Shown here: positions 36,471 to 45,506 of the stretch, one piece after another
Numbering within the stretch: position 1 is the stretch's first letter
How the letters are laid out: the number at the start of each line of letters is the position of its first letter
Assembly (NCBI GenBank): GCA_031398915.1
Contig: JANNOG010000015.1
Location: forward strand, 15,425-79,424
Direction of reading: 5' to 3'
Length of the DNA stretch: 64,000 bases
From: JANNOG01 sp031398915
GTDB taxonomy: Bacteria > Actinomycetota > Actinomycetes > Actinomycetales > JBBAYJ01
Translations under genes and position numbers: made by a program
Notes under the pieces: model-generated
Databases searched by the model: none
Told to the model about the DNA's origin: nothing
Seen by the model: the letters and a program-made list of their open reading frames with translations, nothing else

Positions 36471-38179
36471 TGGCCGTCACGACCGCACCCCCGCCGCCGC
36501 AGGCCCCGCCCGCCTCGCCCCGCCTGCCCGACCTGGGCCCGATCGGCACGCTGCGCTGGATGTGGCGGCGCCTGACCAGCATGCGGACCGCGCTGATTCT
36601 GCTGCTGCTGCTGGCGATCGCGACCATTCCCGGGTCGTTGTTGCCGCAGCGCAGCGTCGACCTCGGCGCGGTCGCCGAGTTCTACCAGGCCAACCCCGAC
36701 CTCGCGCCCGTCCTGGAGCGACTGGGATTGTTCGCGGTGTACTCCTCGCCGTGGTTCGGTGCGGTGTACCTGCTGTTGTTCGTCAGCCTGGTGGGCTGCA
36801 TCATCCCGCGCACCCGCGCGCACGTCCTCGACTGGTTCGCGGCGCCGCCGAACGCCCCGACCCGCCTCAACCGCCTCCCCGGCTACGTCACCTATCGCAG
36901 TGCCCTGCCGCCCGACGAGGCCGCTGCCCAGATCGCCGCGGCCGTCCGAGGCAGATGGTCGGTCGGCCTGCACCGGGTGACATCGGCACCCGGGACGTCG
37001 GCAGCGGAGACGTCGACGACGCGACCGCCGGATCAGCGGGAGCCATTGGTGGTGGCCGCTCAGACCGGACGACTGCGCGAGACCGGCAACGTCATCTTCC
37101 ACATCAGCATGATCGGGATTCTGCTGGCCCTGGCCGGTAGCTCGCTCTATTCGTGGCGCGGAGAGGCGCTGGTGGTCGAGGGCGCGGGCTTCGCGAACAC
37201 GCTGCCGCGTTACGACTCTTTCACCTCGGGTGCTCGCTACGACACCGGCGATCTGCCACCGTTCGCCCTCACGTTGGACGGCCTCGACGTGCGGTTCGAA
37301 TCCGACCAGATCGCTGCCTTCGGCGCGCCGCGGGATTTCGCCGCCGCGGTCAGGATCACCGACACTCCGGGTGCCCCGCCACGGTCCGAGCTGATCAGGG
37401 TGAACCAGCCGGCCTCGGTCGACGGCGCCAGGGTGTACCTGTCGGGCAACGGTTACGCACCCGTCGTCGACGTCCGCAACGGCAACGGCGAGTTGGTCTT
37501 CTCGGGCGCCGTACCGTTCTTGCCCCGCGACGGGACGTACACCTCCACCGGGGTGATCAAGGTCCCCGACCTGACCGGCGGCGGCACCGAGGATCTGGCA
37601 CTCGAGGGCTTCTTCCTGCCGACTGCCGTGATCGACGACCAGGGTCCACGCAGCGTGTTCCCCGACGCGGACAATCCGCGACTGCTGCTGACCGTCGCGA
37701 CCGGGGACCTCGGCCTCGAGTCGGGCGGGGCCGGGTCGGTGTTCAGCCTGCAGGGCGCCGACGTGACGACGGTGACCGCCGACGGCGGGGACGCGGTCAG
37801 TCTGCTACTCGCCCCCGGCACGTCGGTGGACCTACCGGACGATTTGGGCACTGTGACCTTCGTCGAACTGCGGAGGTTCGCCGCGTTCGACGTCCGGGCC
37901 GATCCCAGCGGCCCCGTCGCGCTGGGTGCGGCGGTCCTGGTGATGGTGGGCCTGGCGATGAGCTTGTTCATCCCGGAACGGAGGGCCTGGATCCGGATCA
38001 CCCCCACCACCGGGCCCGAGATCGGCGCGCGTAGCGTGGTTGAAGTGGCAGGTCAGTCGCGTCCGCGCGATAACGGACTGGGGGCGGCACTCGAGCACAT
38101 GGCCGCCGTCGTGCGGCGCAGTGCTCCGCCTGTCCCGCCCGAGAACGACCACCGGAACCACGCTGAGGAGGACGCATGA
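36470..38179 (+). CDS. resB: Cytochrome c biogenesis protein ResB
   Basis: This 569-residue subunit of the system II haem lyase complex has three N-terminal helices including 'MRTALILLLLLAIATIPGSLLPQ', with the following 'LGLFAVYSSPWFGAVYLLLF' and 'ISMIGILLALAGSSLYSWRG'. A large outer domain lies at about 230-480, and a final helix is 'LGAAVLVMVGLAMSLFIPER'. ResB and CcsA together bring haem across the membrane and attach it to apocytochrome c. The gene overlaps both neighbours. Confidence 0.94.
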   Translation: MAVTTAPPPPQAPPASPRLPDLGPIGTLRWMWRRLTSMRTALILLLLLAIATIPGSLLPQRSVDLGAVAEFYQANPDLAPVLERLGLFAVYSSPWFGAVYLLLFVSLVGCIIPRTRAHVLDWFAAPPNAPTRLNRLPGYVTYRSALPPDEAAAQIAAAVRGRWSVGLHRVTSAPGTSAAETSTTRPPDQREPLVVAAQTGRLRETGNVIFHISMIGILLALAGSSLYSWRGEALVVEGAGFANTLPRYDSFTSGARYDTGDLPPFALTLDGLDVRFESDQIAAFGAPRDFAAAVRITDTPGAPPRSELIRVNQPASVDGARVYLSGNGYAPVVDVRNGNGELVFSGAVPFLPRDGTYTSTGVIKVPDLTGGGTEDLALEGFFLPTAVIDDQGPRSVFPDADNPRLLLTVATGDLGLESGGAGSVFSLQGADVTTVTADGGDAVSLLLAPGTSVDLPDDLGTVTFVELRRFAAFDVRADPSGPVALGAAVLVMVGLAMSLFIPERRAWIRITPTTGPEIGARSVVEVAGQSRPRDNGLGAALEHMAAVVRRSAPPVPPENDHRNHAEEDA

Positions 38180-39144
38180 TCATCGACTCATCGTTGGCCA
38201 ATGCCAGCGACGCACTCATCGTGTCGGCCACCGTCGTCTACACCGTGGCCATGCTGGCGTTCGTCGCGGACCTGGTGAGCACCGGTCGCGCCAGTCGGAC
38301 GATCACCCGCCAGCTCGTCACCGCGGGCGCCTCCGGGCCGGCGACGACTGAGGCCGTGGCCGAACCGCCCGGTACCGAGGCGTCCGTGTCGTCGCCGGCG
38401 AGCCGGATCGGGCGGATCGCGGTGACCCTCTTCCTGCTCGGGACCGGGCTGCACCTCGCCTCGGTCGTGGCCCGCGGTGCGGCCGTCGGGCGGGTGCCGT
38501 GGAGCAACGCGTACGAGTTCGCCACCACCGGCGCGCTGGCCGTCAGCCTGCTGTTCGCCGGGTTGCTGCTGCGCCGCGAGGTGCGCTGGCTCGGCGCCTT
38601 CGTCGCGCTGCCCATCGTGCTGACGCTGGGCGTCGCAACCGCAGTCTTCTACGCCGAGGCGAGCGACCTGGCGCCGGCGTTGCAGAGTTTCTGGTTGGTG
38701 ATCCACGTCAGCGTGGCGTTCATCGCCTCGGCACTGTTCACGGTCGGGTTCTCGCTGTCGGTGCTGCAACTCGTCCAGCACCGCTTCGAGCGCCAAGGCG
38801 CGCGCCCGGCCCCCACCGTGCTGAGGGCGGTGCCGTCGGCGACTGTGCTGGAGGCCATGTCGTTTCGCCTGCACGCCGCCGGATTCGTGCTCTGGACGTT
38901 CACCTTGGTCGCCGGTGCGATCTGGGCCGAGCACGCCTGGGGGCGCTACTGGGGGTGGGATCCGAAAGAGGTGTGGAGCCTGGTGATATGGGTGGTGTAC
39001 GCCGCCTACCTGCACGCTCGCAGCACCGCCGGATGGGGAGGTCGAGGGGCGGCATGGGTGGCCGTGGCGGCCTACGGCTGCCTGCTGTTCAACTTCTTCG
39101 GCGTCAACTACCTGTTCGTCGGCAACCACTCGTACGCAGGGTGA
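38176..39144 (+). CDS. ccsA: Cytochrome c biogenesis protein CcsA (ResC)
   Basis: This 322-residue polytopic protein has the WWD-type haem-handling motif 'WGRYWGWDPKEVWSLVIW' near residues 258-275 and conserved His residues such as 'LVIHVSVAFIASALF'. It is the haem-exporting and synthase partner of ResB. It is the last gene of the rex-hem-ccs run; 64 bp follow before the next, unrelated start. Confidence 0.94.
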   Translation: MIIDSSLANASDALIVSATVVYTVAMLAFVADLVSTGRASRTITRQLVTAGASGPATTEAVAEPPGTEASVSSPASRIGRIAVTLFLLGTGLHLASVVARGAAVGRVPWSNAYEFATTGALAVSLLFAGLLLRREVRWLGAFVALPIVLTLGVATAVFYAEASDLAPALQSFWLVIHVSVAFIASALFTVGFSLSVLQLVQHRFERQGARPAPTVLRAVPSATVLEAMSFRLHAAGFVLWTFTLVAGAIWAEHAWGRYWGWDPKEVWSLVIWVVYAAYLHARSTAGWGGRGAAWVAVAAYGCLLFNFFGVNYLFVGNHSYAG

Positions 39145-39217
39145 CCGTGCCAGGAAACAATTCGGACAGACCTGCCCAGAGATGAAACCTCCCCGTCCGC
39201 TGTGACGTGTGTGCGGT

Positions 39218-41107
39218 GTGACCGAGAGCAACGGATCCCCGTTCCCTCCGAGGACCTACCGCGACAGCGATGCGGCCCTCGATGACAGCCCCCCGCTCCG
39301 CCTCGGCGCCACCGCGGGAACCGTTACTCGACGGGCGATAACCGCCGCAGGTCTGGCTGGTGTGACGCTGCTCGCCGCCTGTCAGACCCTGCCGGTGCCG
39401 CGAACGATCCGTCGGGTCCTGTCGCCGACCACGCCGACGCCTTCCGCCACGCCCTCGGTTACGCCGACGCCCTCGGTCAGCGTTCCGGCGACCCTGCCCA
39501 CGGTGACACTGCCACCGCTGGACACCGTCACACCCACCACGGCGCCCTCGACGACCGCGTCGTCCACCACGCCGTCGTCAACGGCATCGACGGCAGCCAC
39601 CACGACAGCGACGACGGCAGCGTCCTCGTCGACAACGCCGTCGTCCACGTCCACCGCCCCGTCGACGACACCGACCACGGCGCCTGCTCCCGCTCCTGTT
39701 TCGGCGCTCCCGGTCACCGACCTCATCGCCCGGCGAGCGACGTTCGGGCCGACGCTGGCGCTGGTCCAGTCGATCAACGCGCTCGGCGTCCAGGCCTGGC
39801 TCGACCAGCAACTGGCTCCCGCGAGCGTGCCTGATCCGGCGGGTGATGCGGTGCTGGCTGCATGGCCGGCGTACACCCGCCCCTATCCCGAGCTCGAAGC
39901 CGCACTGGGCGACGAGACCTGGCGTATCCCCAAGCAGGTACAGGCCCGTTCGTTGGCCCGCGCCGCCTGGAGCAGTCGTCAGGTCCTCGAGGTGATGACC
40001 CAGTTCTGGGCCAATCACTTCAACATCAACGTCTACAGCGAAGAGTTCGCCGAGACCACGTTCCCGGACTTCGAGAACAACGTGCTACGCCGGTACGCGC
40101 TGGGGACGTTCTCCGACCTCTTGACGGCCACCGCCGCCCACCCGGCGATGATGACCTTCCTCAACCTGGCGTGGTCCAACAAGGGCAACCCGAACGAGAA
40201 CTACGCCCGTGAGCTTCTCGAATTGCACACCGTGGGTGTCACCGGCGGATACACCGAAACCGACGTCAAAGAACTGGCCAAGCTCCTCACCGGCTGGCGG
40301 GTCGATGGCGATCGCAATGGGTACACCCCCTACTTCGAGCCGAATGCGCACCACGTCGGCCCGATCACGGTGATGGGTCGCACCTTCGCCAATCCGAGCG
40401 CCAACGGCCAGGCCATTCTCGCGGAGGTCACGGGTTACTTCGCCCGTCGCCCCGAGACTGCCCGGTACCTGTCGCTCAAGTTGGCCCGGCATTTCGTTTC
40501 GGACGAGCCCCCCGCCGCGCTCGTCGACCGGATGGCGGCGGCCTATCTCGCCGCCGACACGGCCATCGCGCCGGTCTTGCGCACGCTGTTCCTGTCCCCC
40601 GAGTTCGCGGCCTCGTCCGGCGCGAAGATCCGTCGGCCGTACGAGCGTTTCGTCGCCACCCTGCGACTGATCGCGCCACAGCGCCCGGCCAACATCGAGG
40701 ACGGTGCGAATCGTCTCATCGACAAGTTGCCCGCCCAGTCACCGCACGAGTGGCCGACCCCTGACGGCTACCCGGACTTTGCCGCCGCCTGGTTGAGCGC
40801 AGGCACCGCGCTGGATCTGTTCAACGTGGGCGCCGACTTCCTGCGCGGTATCCCCTCCGAGGGCGGGGTGTTGGGCGTCCGGCAGATCCTCACCGCCAAC
40901 CCCACCACGTTCGACGCGGTGGCCACGGCTGCCGCGCAGATCATCCTGCTGCGGGACCCGACGGCCCAGGAACGTGCAGCTGTCGTGGCGCTGCTCGCCG
41001 CGACCCGCCTCACTCAGCCGCTCGCGGCCAACTCCACCCAACAGCGCCAGGCCAGCGAATTCGCGGCGGCACTGTTGTTGGCCTCACCGGCCCACCTGAC
41101 TCGCTGA
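39218..41107 (+). CDS. DUF1800 domain-containing exported lipoprotein
   Basis: The 629-residue product (GTG 39218, or 39209) has a late signal segment 'TRRAITAAGLAGVTLLAAC'. The twin Arg suggests Tat export and the 'LLAAC' lipobox suggests lipid anchoring. Residues about 70-170 are a Ser/Thr/Pro/Ala linker of low complexity. The DUF1800 domain begins at 'LIARRATFGPTLALV' and continues with 'QFWANHFNIN' and 'NENYARELLELHTVG', 'DVKELAKLLTGW'. The function is unknown. It precedes a DUF1501 gene, a common pairing. Confidence 0.88.
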   Translation: MTESNGSPFPPRTYRDSDAALDDSPPLRLGATAGTVTRRAITAAGLAGVTLLAACQTLPVPRTIRRVLSPTTPTPSATPSVTPTPSVSVPATLPTVTLPPLDTVTPTTAPSTTASSTTPSSTASTAATTTATTAASSSTTPSSTSTAPSTTPTTAPAPAPVSALPVTDLIARRATFGPTLALVQSINALGVQAWLDQQLAPASVPDPAGDAVLAAWPAYTRPYPELEAALGDETWRIPKQVQARSLARAAWSSRQVLEVMTQFWANHFNINVYSEEFAETTFPDFENNVLRRYALGTFSDLLTATAAHPAMMTFLNLAWSNKGNPNENYARELLELHTVGVTGGYTETDVKELAKLLTGWRVDGDRNGYTPYFEPNAHHVGPITVMGRTFANPSANGQAILAEVTGYFARRPETARYLSLKLARHFVSDEPPAALVDRMAAAYLAADTAIAPVLRTLFLSPEFAASSGAKIRRPYERFVATLRLIAPQRPANIEDGANRLIDKLPAQSPHEWPTPDGYPDFAAAWLSAGTALDLFNVGADFLRGIPSEGGVLGVRQILTANPTTFDAVATAAAQIILLRDPTAQERAAVVALLAATRLTQPLAANSTQQRQASEFAAALLLASPAHLTR

Positions 41108-41133
41108 CCGCCCGCCCTGTCTGAGGAGACGAC

Positions 41134-42414
41134 GTGACCATCACCCCCACCCGCGCGTGCGACTGCCCCGAAGGTCGCTCTTTCGTTTCCCGTCGAGGGT
41201 TCATGGCCCTTGCCGGCGCCACTGGCCTGGTCACCGCGACTACGGTCGGCGGAGCCCGAGTCGGTCTGCTGCCCGGCGCCGACGCCGCTGACGTCGACGC
41301 CGACATCCTGGTCGTGATGTCGATGCGGGGTGGTATCGACGGTCTCAGCGTCGTGGTGCCCCACGGTGACCCCGACTACGCGCCGTCGCGGCCCTCGATC
41401 GCCATCCCCACCAGTCGCCTCAAGCGGGTGGACAACATGTTCGGCCTGCACCCCGCGCTGGCACCGCTGTTCGGGCTGTGGGACAGCGGCAAGGTAGCGG
41501 CTGTCCATGCGGTCGGCATGCCGGACCCCAACCGCTCGCACTTCGCCGCCATGGATCAGATGGAGCAGGCGGCGCCAGGTTCGTCGCTGCGCACGGGCTG
41601 GATCGACCGGACCGTCGGCTTGATCGACACCGACGTCTTCACCGGCGGCACATTCACCGCGTCCATGGTGGGCACCACCACGATCCCCAGGTCGTTGTCC
41701 GGCCCGAATCCCGAGTTCGGCATGTACTCCTACGACAACGTCCGCCTGAACATGGACGAGAGCGTGGCCCCCCTCTCGGCATGGCAAGGGTCGTTGGCAT
41801 CGCTTCACACCGGTGCGTCGCCGGCGGTGAGTCGACCCACCCTCAAGAGCTTCGAGGCTGTCGGCGCGCTGCGCAACGGACCGGCGAAGGGGCCCGGGTA
41901 CCCCAACGGCGGCCCGAGCGCCGCCCTCCGCGATATCGCGCGCCTGGTCAAGAAGCAGGTCGGTCTGCGCGTGGCCACGGTCGACTGGGGCAACTGGGAC
42001 ATGCACGAGGGCTTGGGTAGTTCTCAGTCCGGCTGGATGGCTGATCAACTGACGAGCCTGTCGACCTCACTGGCCGCGTTCGCCGCCGACCTGGGTAACG
42101 ACTTCAATCGGGTCACCCTGGTCACCCTCAGCGAATTCGGTCGCCGAATCGACGAGAACGGGTCGGGCGGCGTCGATCACGGCTATGGCAACGCGGTCCT
42201 GTTGATGGGCGGCGGGGTTCGGGGTGGCAGGGTCTACGGCGCATGGCCGGGCCTCGCCGACGCGAACCGGGTGGACGGCGACCTGGCCGTCCGCACCGAC
42301 TACCGCTCGATCATCGCCGAGGTGCTGAGCACCCGCTGCCGGGTGGGCGGCGTCTCCAGCATCTTCCCCGGACTTCGTCCGACCACGCTCGGACTGACCA
42401 CTCCTCGTACCTGA
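41134..42414 (+). CDS. DUF1501 domain-containing exported protein
   Basis: This 426-residue protein has a Tat signal 'SRRGFMALAGATGLVTATTV' (about 22-41). The DUF1501 domain, related to the sulfatase/alkaline phosphatase fold, shows 'DILVVMSMRGGIDGLSVVVPHG', 'HPALAPLF', 'SHFAAMDQMEQA', 'VDWGNWDMHEG' and 'LVTLSEFGRRIDENGSGGVDHG' in shorter pieces. A ribosome site (GAGGAG) precedes the GTG. The role is unknown; it probably acts outside the cell with the DUF1800 partner. Confidence 0.88.
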   Translation: MTITPTRACDCPEGRSFVSRRGFMALAGATGLVTATTVGGARVGLLPGADAADVDADILVVMSMRGGIDGLSVVVPHGDPDYAPSRPSIAIPTSRLKRVDNMFGLHPALAPLFGLWDSGKVAAVHAVGMPDPNRSHFAAMDQMEQAAPGSSLRTGWIDRTVGLIDTDVFTGGTFTASMVGTTTIPRSLSGPNPEFGMYSYDNVRLNMDESVAPLSAWQGSLASLHTGASPAVSRPTLKSFEAVGALRNGPAKGPGYPNGGPSAALRDIARLVKKQVGLRVATVDWGNWDMHEGLGSSQSGWMADQLTSLSTSLAAFAADLGNDFNRVTLVTLSEFGRRIDENGSGGVDHGYGNAVLLMGGGVRGGRVYGAWPGLADANRVDGDLAVRTDYRSIIAEVLSTRCRVGGVSSIFPGLRPTTLGLTTPRT

Positions 42415-42426
42415 TCGACTCGACTT

Positions 42427-42458
42427 CTGCGCCCCACCGTCCACGCGGTGGGGCGCAG
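42427..42458 (+). terminator. Hairpin with 13-bp stem after the DUF1501 gene
   Basis: CTGCGCCCCACCG (42427-42439) pairs perfectly with CGGTGGGGCGCAG (42446-42458) around a 6-nt loop. It starts 12 nt after the stop codon and is followed by a T/G-rich stretch, so it is a good transcription terminator. Confidence 0.85.
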
Positions 42459-42509
42459 TCGTCTGTGTGGGGACCGTCCACGCGGTGGGGCGTAATCGTC
42501 TGTGTGGGG
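42436..42509. repeat. 37-bp tandem direct repeat (2 copies)
   Basis: Copies 42436-42472 and 42473-42509 differ at only two positions and include the right arm of the hairpin above. A second short duplication, 17 bp, lies at 42659-42675 and 42676-42692 across the stop codon of the next gene. The 268-bp intergenic region holds no gene that I can support. Confidence 0.85.
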
Positions 42510-42682
42510 GCATGGCATGGCGTGGCTGTGCGGCGTGGTTCAGTCGCGACGGGGGACTGGCCGGCGCCTTGGGTGTTACGGAGCCACCGGGTGCTTAGTG
42601 CAGAAGCGGTGAGCCGAATGCGTCGAGCAGGCGGAATGCGTCGTGCGGTGAGTCGAATGCGTTGTTCAGCGTGACGCGTTGT

Positions 42683-43612
42683 TCAGCGTGACGACTCGGA
42701 ACTCGGATCGACGCTCGGATCGACGCTGGGGTCGCCGCTCGGAGCCCCGCCGGGGACATCGCTCGGTGCCGCGGACGGATCGGCGCCGCCCTCTGCTGCG
42801 TCCGGTGAGTCGCCGTCAGTGATCACAACCGGACGCGTGGGATCAGCGGCCAGGAACTCGGTCCCAGCCTGCGCCGAACCCGTGATGGTGATCGTTGCCG
42901 TCCAGCTGTCGAACTGCGAGATGGTGCGGTCGACGGATGCGGACAACTCGTCATGTCGACAGTCGGTGACGGGCCCCGCCAAGTCGGTGGCACTGGCCAC
43001 GTCCACGACGGCCGTCAGAGCAGACTCATCGAGTGTGACCGCTGCGGCCACACTGCCGTCTCCGTCAGTGGTGAACTGGTTGACCAGACCCGCTGCTCTC
43101 TCGTCGGGCCGCGGACCCTGCAACAGCGCGTTGAGTGCACCTGTGACTTGGTCATCGGCCGGAACGAGGCGAGTGACTGCTGTGAGACGACGGCAGCCAT
43201 CCTCGACGAGGAGACCGTCTGCGAAGTAGACCGTGACGTCGACCAGCGGTGACACCGCGCTCGGCGCGCTCGGCGCCACTACGGGAGGGGCCGTCGCGTC
43301 ACCGATGGCAGCGGGTCCGGTAGGCAGTGCCGAGCTGATGGGTGATGGCTCACCACTGGGTCGCTGTTCGGTACCCGTCAGGATGCCCGCGCCCGCAGGA
43401 CCGATGACGACGGCCCCGATGACGACCAGCGGCATCGCGCCCAGGGCCAAGATCGCCGCGAGCGGTGCGGGTCGCTGCACCTGCATATCCGTTCGCCGGT
43501 GCTTCGCTCTCGCCATCACCTCGCGAACCGGAGGCTTGCGGACCAACGGCTGAATGTCCCGGCCGGCAGCGTGGAACAGCTGCCGGAGGTCGTCGTCCGG
43601 CTGATTCGTCAT
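42683..43612 (-). CDS. Membrane protein with GerMN domain, probable sigma-factor partner
   Basis: The 309-residue protein has a cytoplasmic N-terminus (1-48, 'DDDLRQLFHAAGRDI'), one membrane helix (about 50-75) and an outer GerMN domain (about 120-240). The GerMN features are 'VTVYFADG', 'VTRLVPADDQVTGALNALLQGP' in shorter pieces, and 'STATVVDVA'-like strands. A Ser/Pro/Asp tail with 'DPSVDPSVDPS' repeats follows. It overlaps the sigma factor gene by 4 bases. The topology and position suggest an anti-sigma role with an outside sensor, but no zinc-type anti-sigma motif is visible. Confidence 0.75.
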   Translation of the reverse strand: MTNQPDDDLRQLFHAAGRDIQPLVRKPPVREVMARAKHRRTDMQVQRPAPLAAILALGAMPLVVIGAVVIGPAGAGILTGTEQRPSGEPSPISSALPTGPAAIGDATAPPVVAPSAPSAVSPLVDVTVYFADGLLVEDGCRRLTAVTRLVPADDQVTGALNALLQGPRPDERAAGLVNQFTTDGDGSVAAAVTLDESALTAVVDVASATDLAGPVTDCRHDELSASVDRTISQFDSWTATITITGSAQAGTEFLAADPTRPVVITDGDSPDAAEGGADPSAAPSDVPGGAPSGDPSVDPSVDPSSESSR

Positions 43613-44259
43613 GCCGACGCCCCCCTCATCAGGGCCGTGGCGGTGGGGGAGGCGGTGGTTGCCGAGTCCTCGTGATCGGCGCTGGACTCGAGCAGCTCGC
43701 GCAATCGGGCGCGGCCGCGCACGAGCCGGGTCTTCACCGTGGGTTCGGGGATGGCCAGTTCGCGGGCGATGCCCTTGACGTCCAGGTCGACCAGGTAGTG
43801 CAGCGTGAGGACGACCCGGTACCGCATGGGCAGCCGTTGCAGTGCCGCCACCAGCGCGAACCGTTCGAGGTCACCCGCCTCGGGGCCGTCGGATTCGCCA
43901 GGGTCCAGCTCGCGTCCCCACACAGCGAACACCCGGGTCGCTCGCCGCGCCCGACGTAACGAGCTGAGCGCCAAGTTGATGGCGACGCGGCGTACCCACG
44001 CTTCGGGAGCGTCGTACGAGGCGAGCGACTCCCACCGCTGGGCAGCCCTGACGAAAGCCTCCTGCACCACGTCCTCGGCCTCGGCCACGCTGCCGGTCAC
44101 CGGGCTCAACTGGGCGACGAGGCGGGCGTAGCCCTGCTCGTACATCGCCACGAAGCCCGTCAGGTCGCCGGCCATCGCCTGCGGCGGCATCGTCTTCGCA
44201 CGCTCATCGAGGCGCCCGCCACTCATGAGCGTGACAACACCTCCCGATAGGGCGTACAT
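43609..44259 (-). CDS. ECF RNA polymerase sigma factor (SigE-like)
   Basis: This ECF-type sigma factor has region 2 'FVAMYEQGYARLVAQL', 'AEAEDVVQEAFVRAAQRW' and 'DAPEAWVRRVAINLALSSLRR'. Region 4 is 'ALQRLPMRYRVVLTLHYLVDL' in shorter parts and 'GIARELAIPEPTVKTRLVRGRARL'. It directs transcription of an unknown regulon. ATG 44259 has a good upstream ribosome site (AAGGCAGG) and gives 216 residues; ATG 44226 is an alternative that starts closer to region 2. The partner protein is encoded next, overlapping by 4 bases. Confidence 0.92.
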   Translation of the reverse strand: MYALSGGVVTLMSGGRLDERAKTMPPQAMAGDLTGFVAMYEQGYARLVAQLSPVTGSVAEAEDVVQEAFVRAAQRWESLASYDAPEAWVRRVAINLALSSLRRARRATRVFAVWGRELDPGESDGPEAGDLERFALVAALQRLPMRYRVVLTLHYLVDLDVKGIARELAIPEPTVKTRLVRGRARLRELLESSADHEDSATTASPTATALMRGASA

Positions 44260-44344
44260 CGTTACCTGCCTTCGGTGGTTCCCGGCGAAGAGCAACACGC
44301 AGCGTGCACTCCATCAGCACACGCCTGTCACCCACCGATAGGTT

Positions 44345-44839
44345 TCACCTGCTGTGCCACTCTTCCACTGCTTCGGCCTGCGCGTCGAGGCCGGTCTTCA
44401 CAGCCGGCTCGATGGCACGTTCGATTCTGCCCCCGACGAGGGCCACTTTGGCCTTGATCTCGCCCGTGAGGACCTCACGCGATCCTGAGGGAGTCTCGGT
44501 CAATCGGATCGTGGCCTCGAAGCCGACCGGGAGTCCTTCGGCCCGCATGACGTAGCGACCGGTCCGCACCCCTGCCTCGCGGGGCGGGTCCCACTCGACG
44601 TTTTCGAGCAGGATCACTGTCTCGCCGACGAATCGGCGCGCGACGTCAGGGAAGTCGGTCGTCGGCATGGTGCGACGCGTCACGCTGCGACCCGCTGCGC
44701 CGTCTTCCGGGGTGACCGTCACGGTCTGCTCGATGGCGCCGGTCCGTCGGCACAGGTCGGTGAGGAAATCCGGATTGAGTCGCAGGGCCACCACGGCATC
44801 CGGCGGGGCGACATAGTCTGTTTGGGCGTTGACATGCAC
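44345..44839 (-). CDS. DUF2505 family protein
   Basis: This 164-residue soluble protein has the START-like DUF2505 pattern: 'YVAPPDAVVALRLNPDFL', 'RRTMPTTDFPDVARRFVGE', 'GRYVMRAEGLPVGFEAT' and 'LTGEIKAKVALVGGRIERAIEP'. It probably binds a hydrophobic ligand; the function is unknown in all members. It is common in actinobacteria. Confidence 0.82.
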   Translation of the reverse strand: MHVNAQTDYVAPPDAVVALRLNPDFLTDLCRRTGAIEQTVTVTPEDGAAGRSVTRRTMPTTDFPDVARRFVGETVILLENVEWDPPREAGVRTGRYVMRAEGLPVGFEATIRLTETPSGSREVLTGEIKAKVALVGGRIERAIEPAVKTGLDAQAEAVEEWHSR

Positions 44840-44859
44840 CCGTCGACCGTAACGTCAGC

Positions 44860-45450
44860 TCAGCCCTTGCGCACCCACTGGTTGGCGCGTTCGCCGCGTC
44901 CGGCCGCAGCTGCCGTCTCGACGACTCGGGCTGTGCGCGTGGCGGGGCGTTTGGCCTGGACGATCCATTCGAGGATGCCGCGCTTCGCCGATCGCGGAAA
45001 TGCGTCCCAGGATGCGCGGGCACCTGCCACGCCGTCGAGGGCGATGCGGAGATCGTCGGGTTCCACCAGGTCCTCGACGTCGTCGAGCACAGTCCACGAA
45101 CCGTCCACCATGGCGGCGTCGATGACTGTCTGACCTGCCGGGGCCATTCGGTTCTCGTCCAGCAGGCGCTGCACGCGCTGCTTGTTCGGGCGCGACCACG
45201 CGCTGCCGGGCTTGCGGGGGGTGAAGTAGAGCATCGTCCGCTTGTCGTCCAGGGCCCTCGGCCGGCTGTCAACCCATCCGAAGGCCAGTGCCTCGGTGAC
45301 GGCTTCGTCGTACCCGACGATCTGGTGCCCAGCACCCTTGCGCCATGTGACCAGCCAGACAGCGGGGCTGGTCGCGTGATGGTCCGCCAACCATGCCCGC
45401 CATTCGGTGACCGTCGCCGGGTGAAACTGCTCGACATCGTCCAAGCCCAC
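44860..45450 (-). CDS. YdeI/OmpD-associated family protein
   Basis: This 196-residue protein starts at GTG 45450 'VGLDDVEQFHPATVTEWRAW'. Family features are 'WLADHHATSPAVWLVTWRKG', 'YDEAVTEALAFGWVDSRPRA', 'YFTPRKPGSAWSRPNKQRV' and 'PRSAKRGILEWIVQAKRP'. It is described elsewhere as a bacteriocin-protection-like family; its biochemical role is not established. The reading frame stays open upstream to 45882 but that part overlaps pdtaS and lacks family similarity. Confidence 0.88.
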   Translation of the reverse strand: MGLDDVEQFHPATVTEWRAWLADHHATSPAVWLVTWRKGAGHQIVGYDEAVTEALAFGWVDSRPRALDDKRTMLYFTPRKPGSAWSRPNKQRVQRLLDENRMAPAGQTVIDAAMVDGSWTVLDDVEDLVEPDDLRIALDGVAGARASWDAFPRSAKRGILEWIVQAKRPATRTARVVETAAAAGRGERANQWVRKG

Positions 45451-45506
45451 GACGCCATGGTCGCGGTCGCGGTCATTCGGCAGCAAGGGTGAGGCAGGCT
45501 GGCAGG

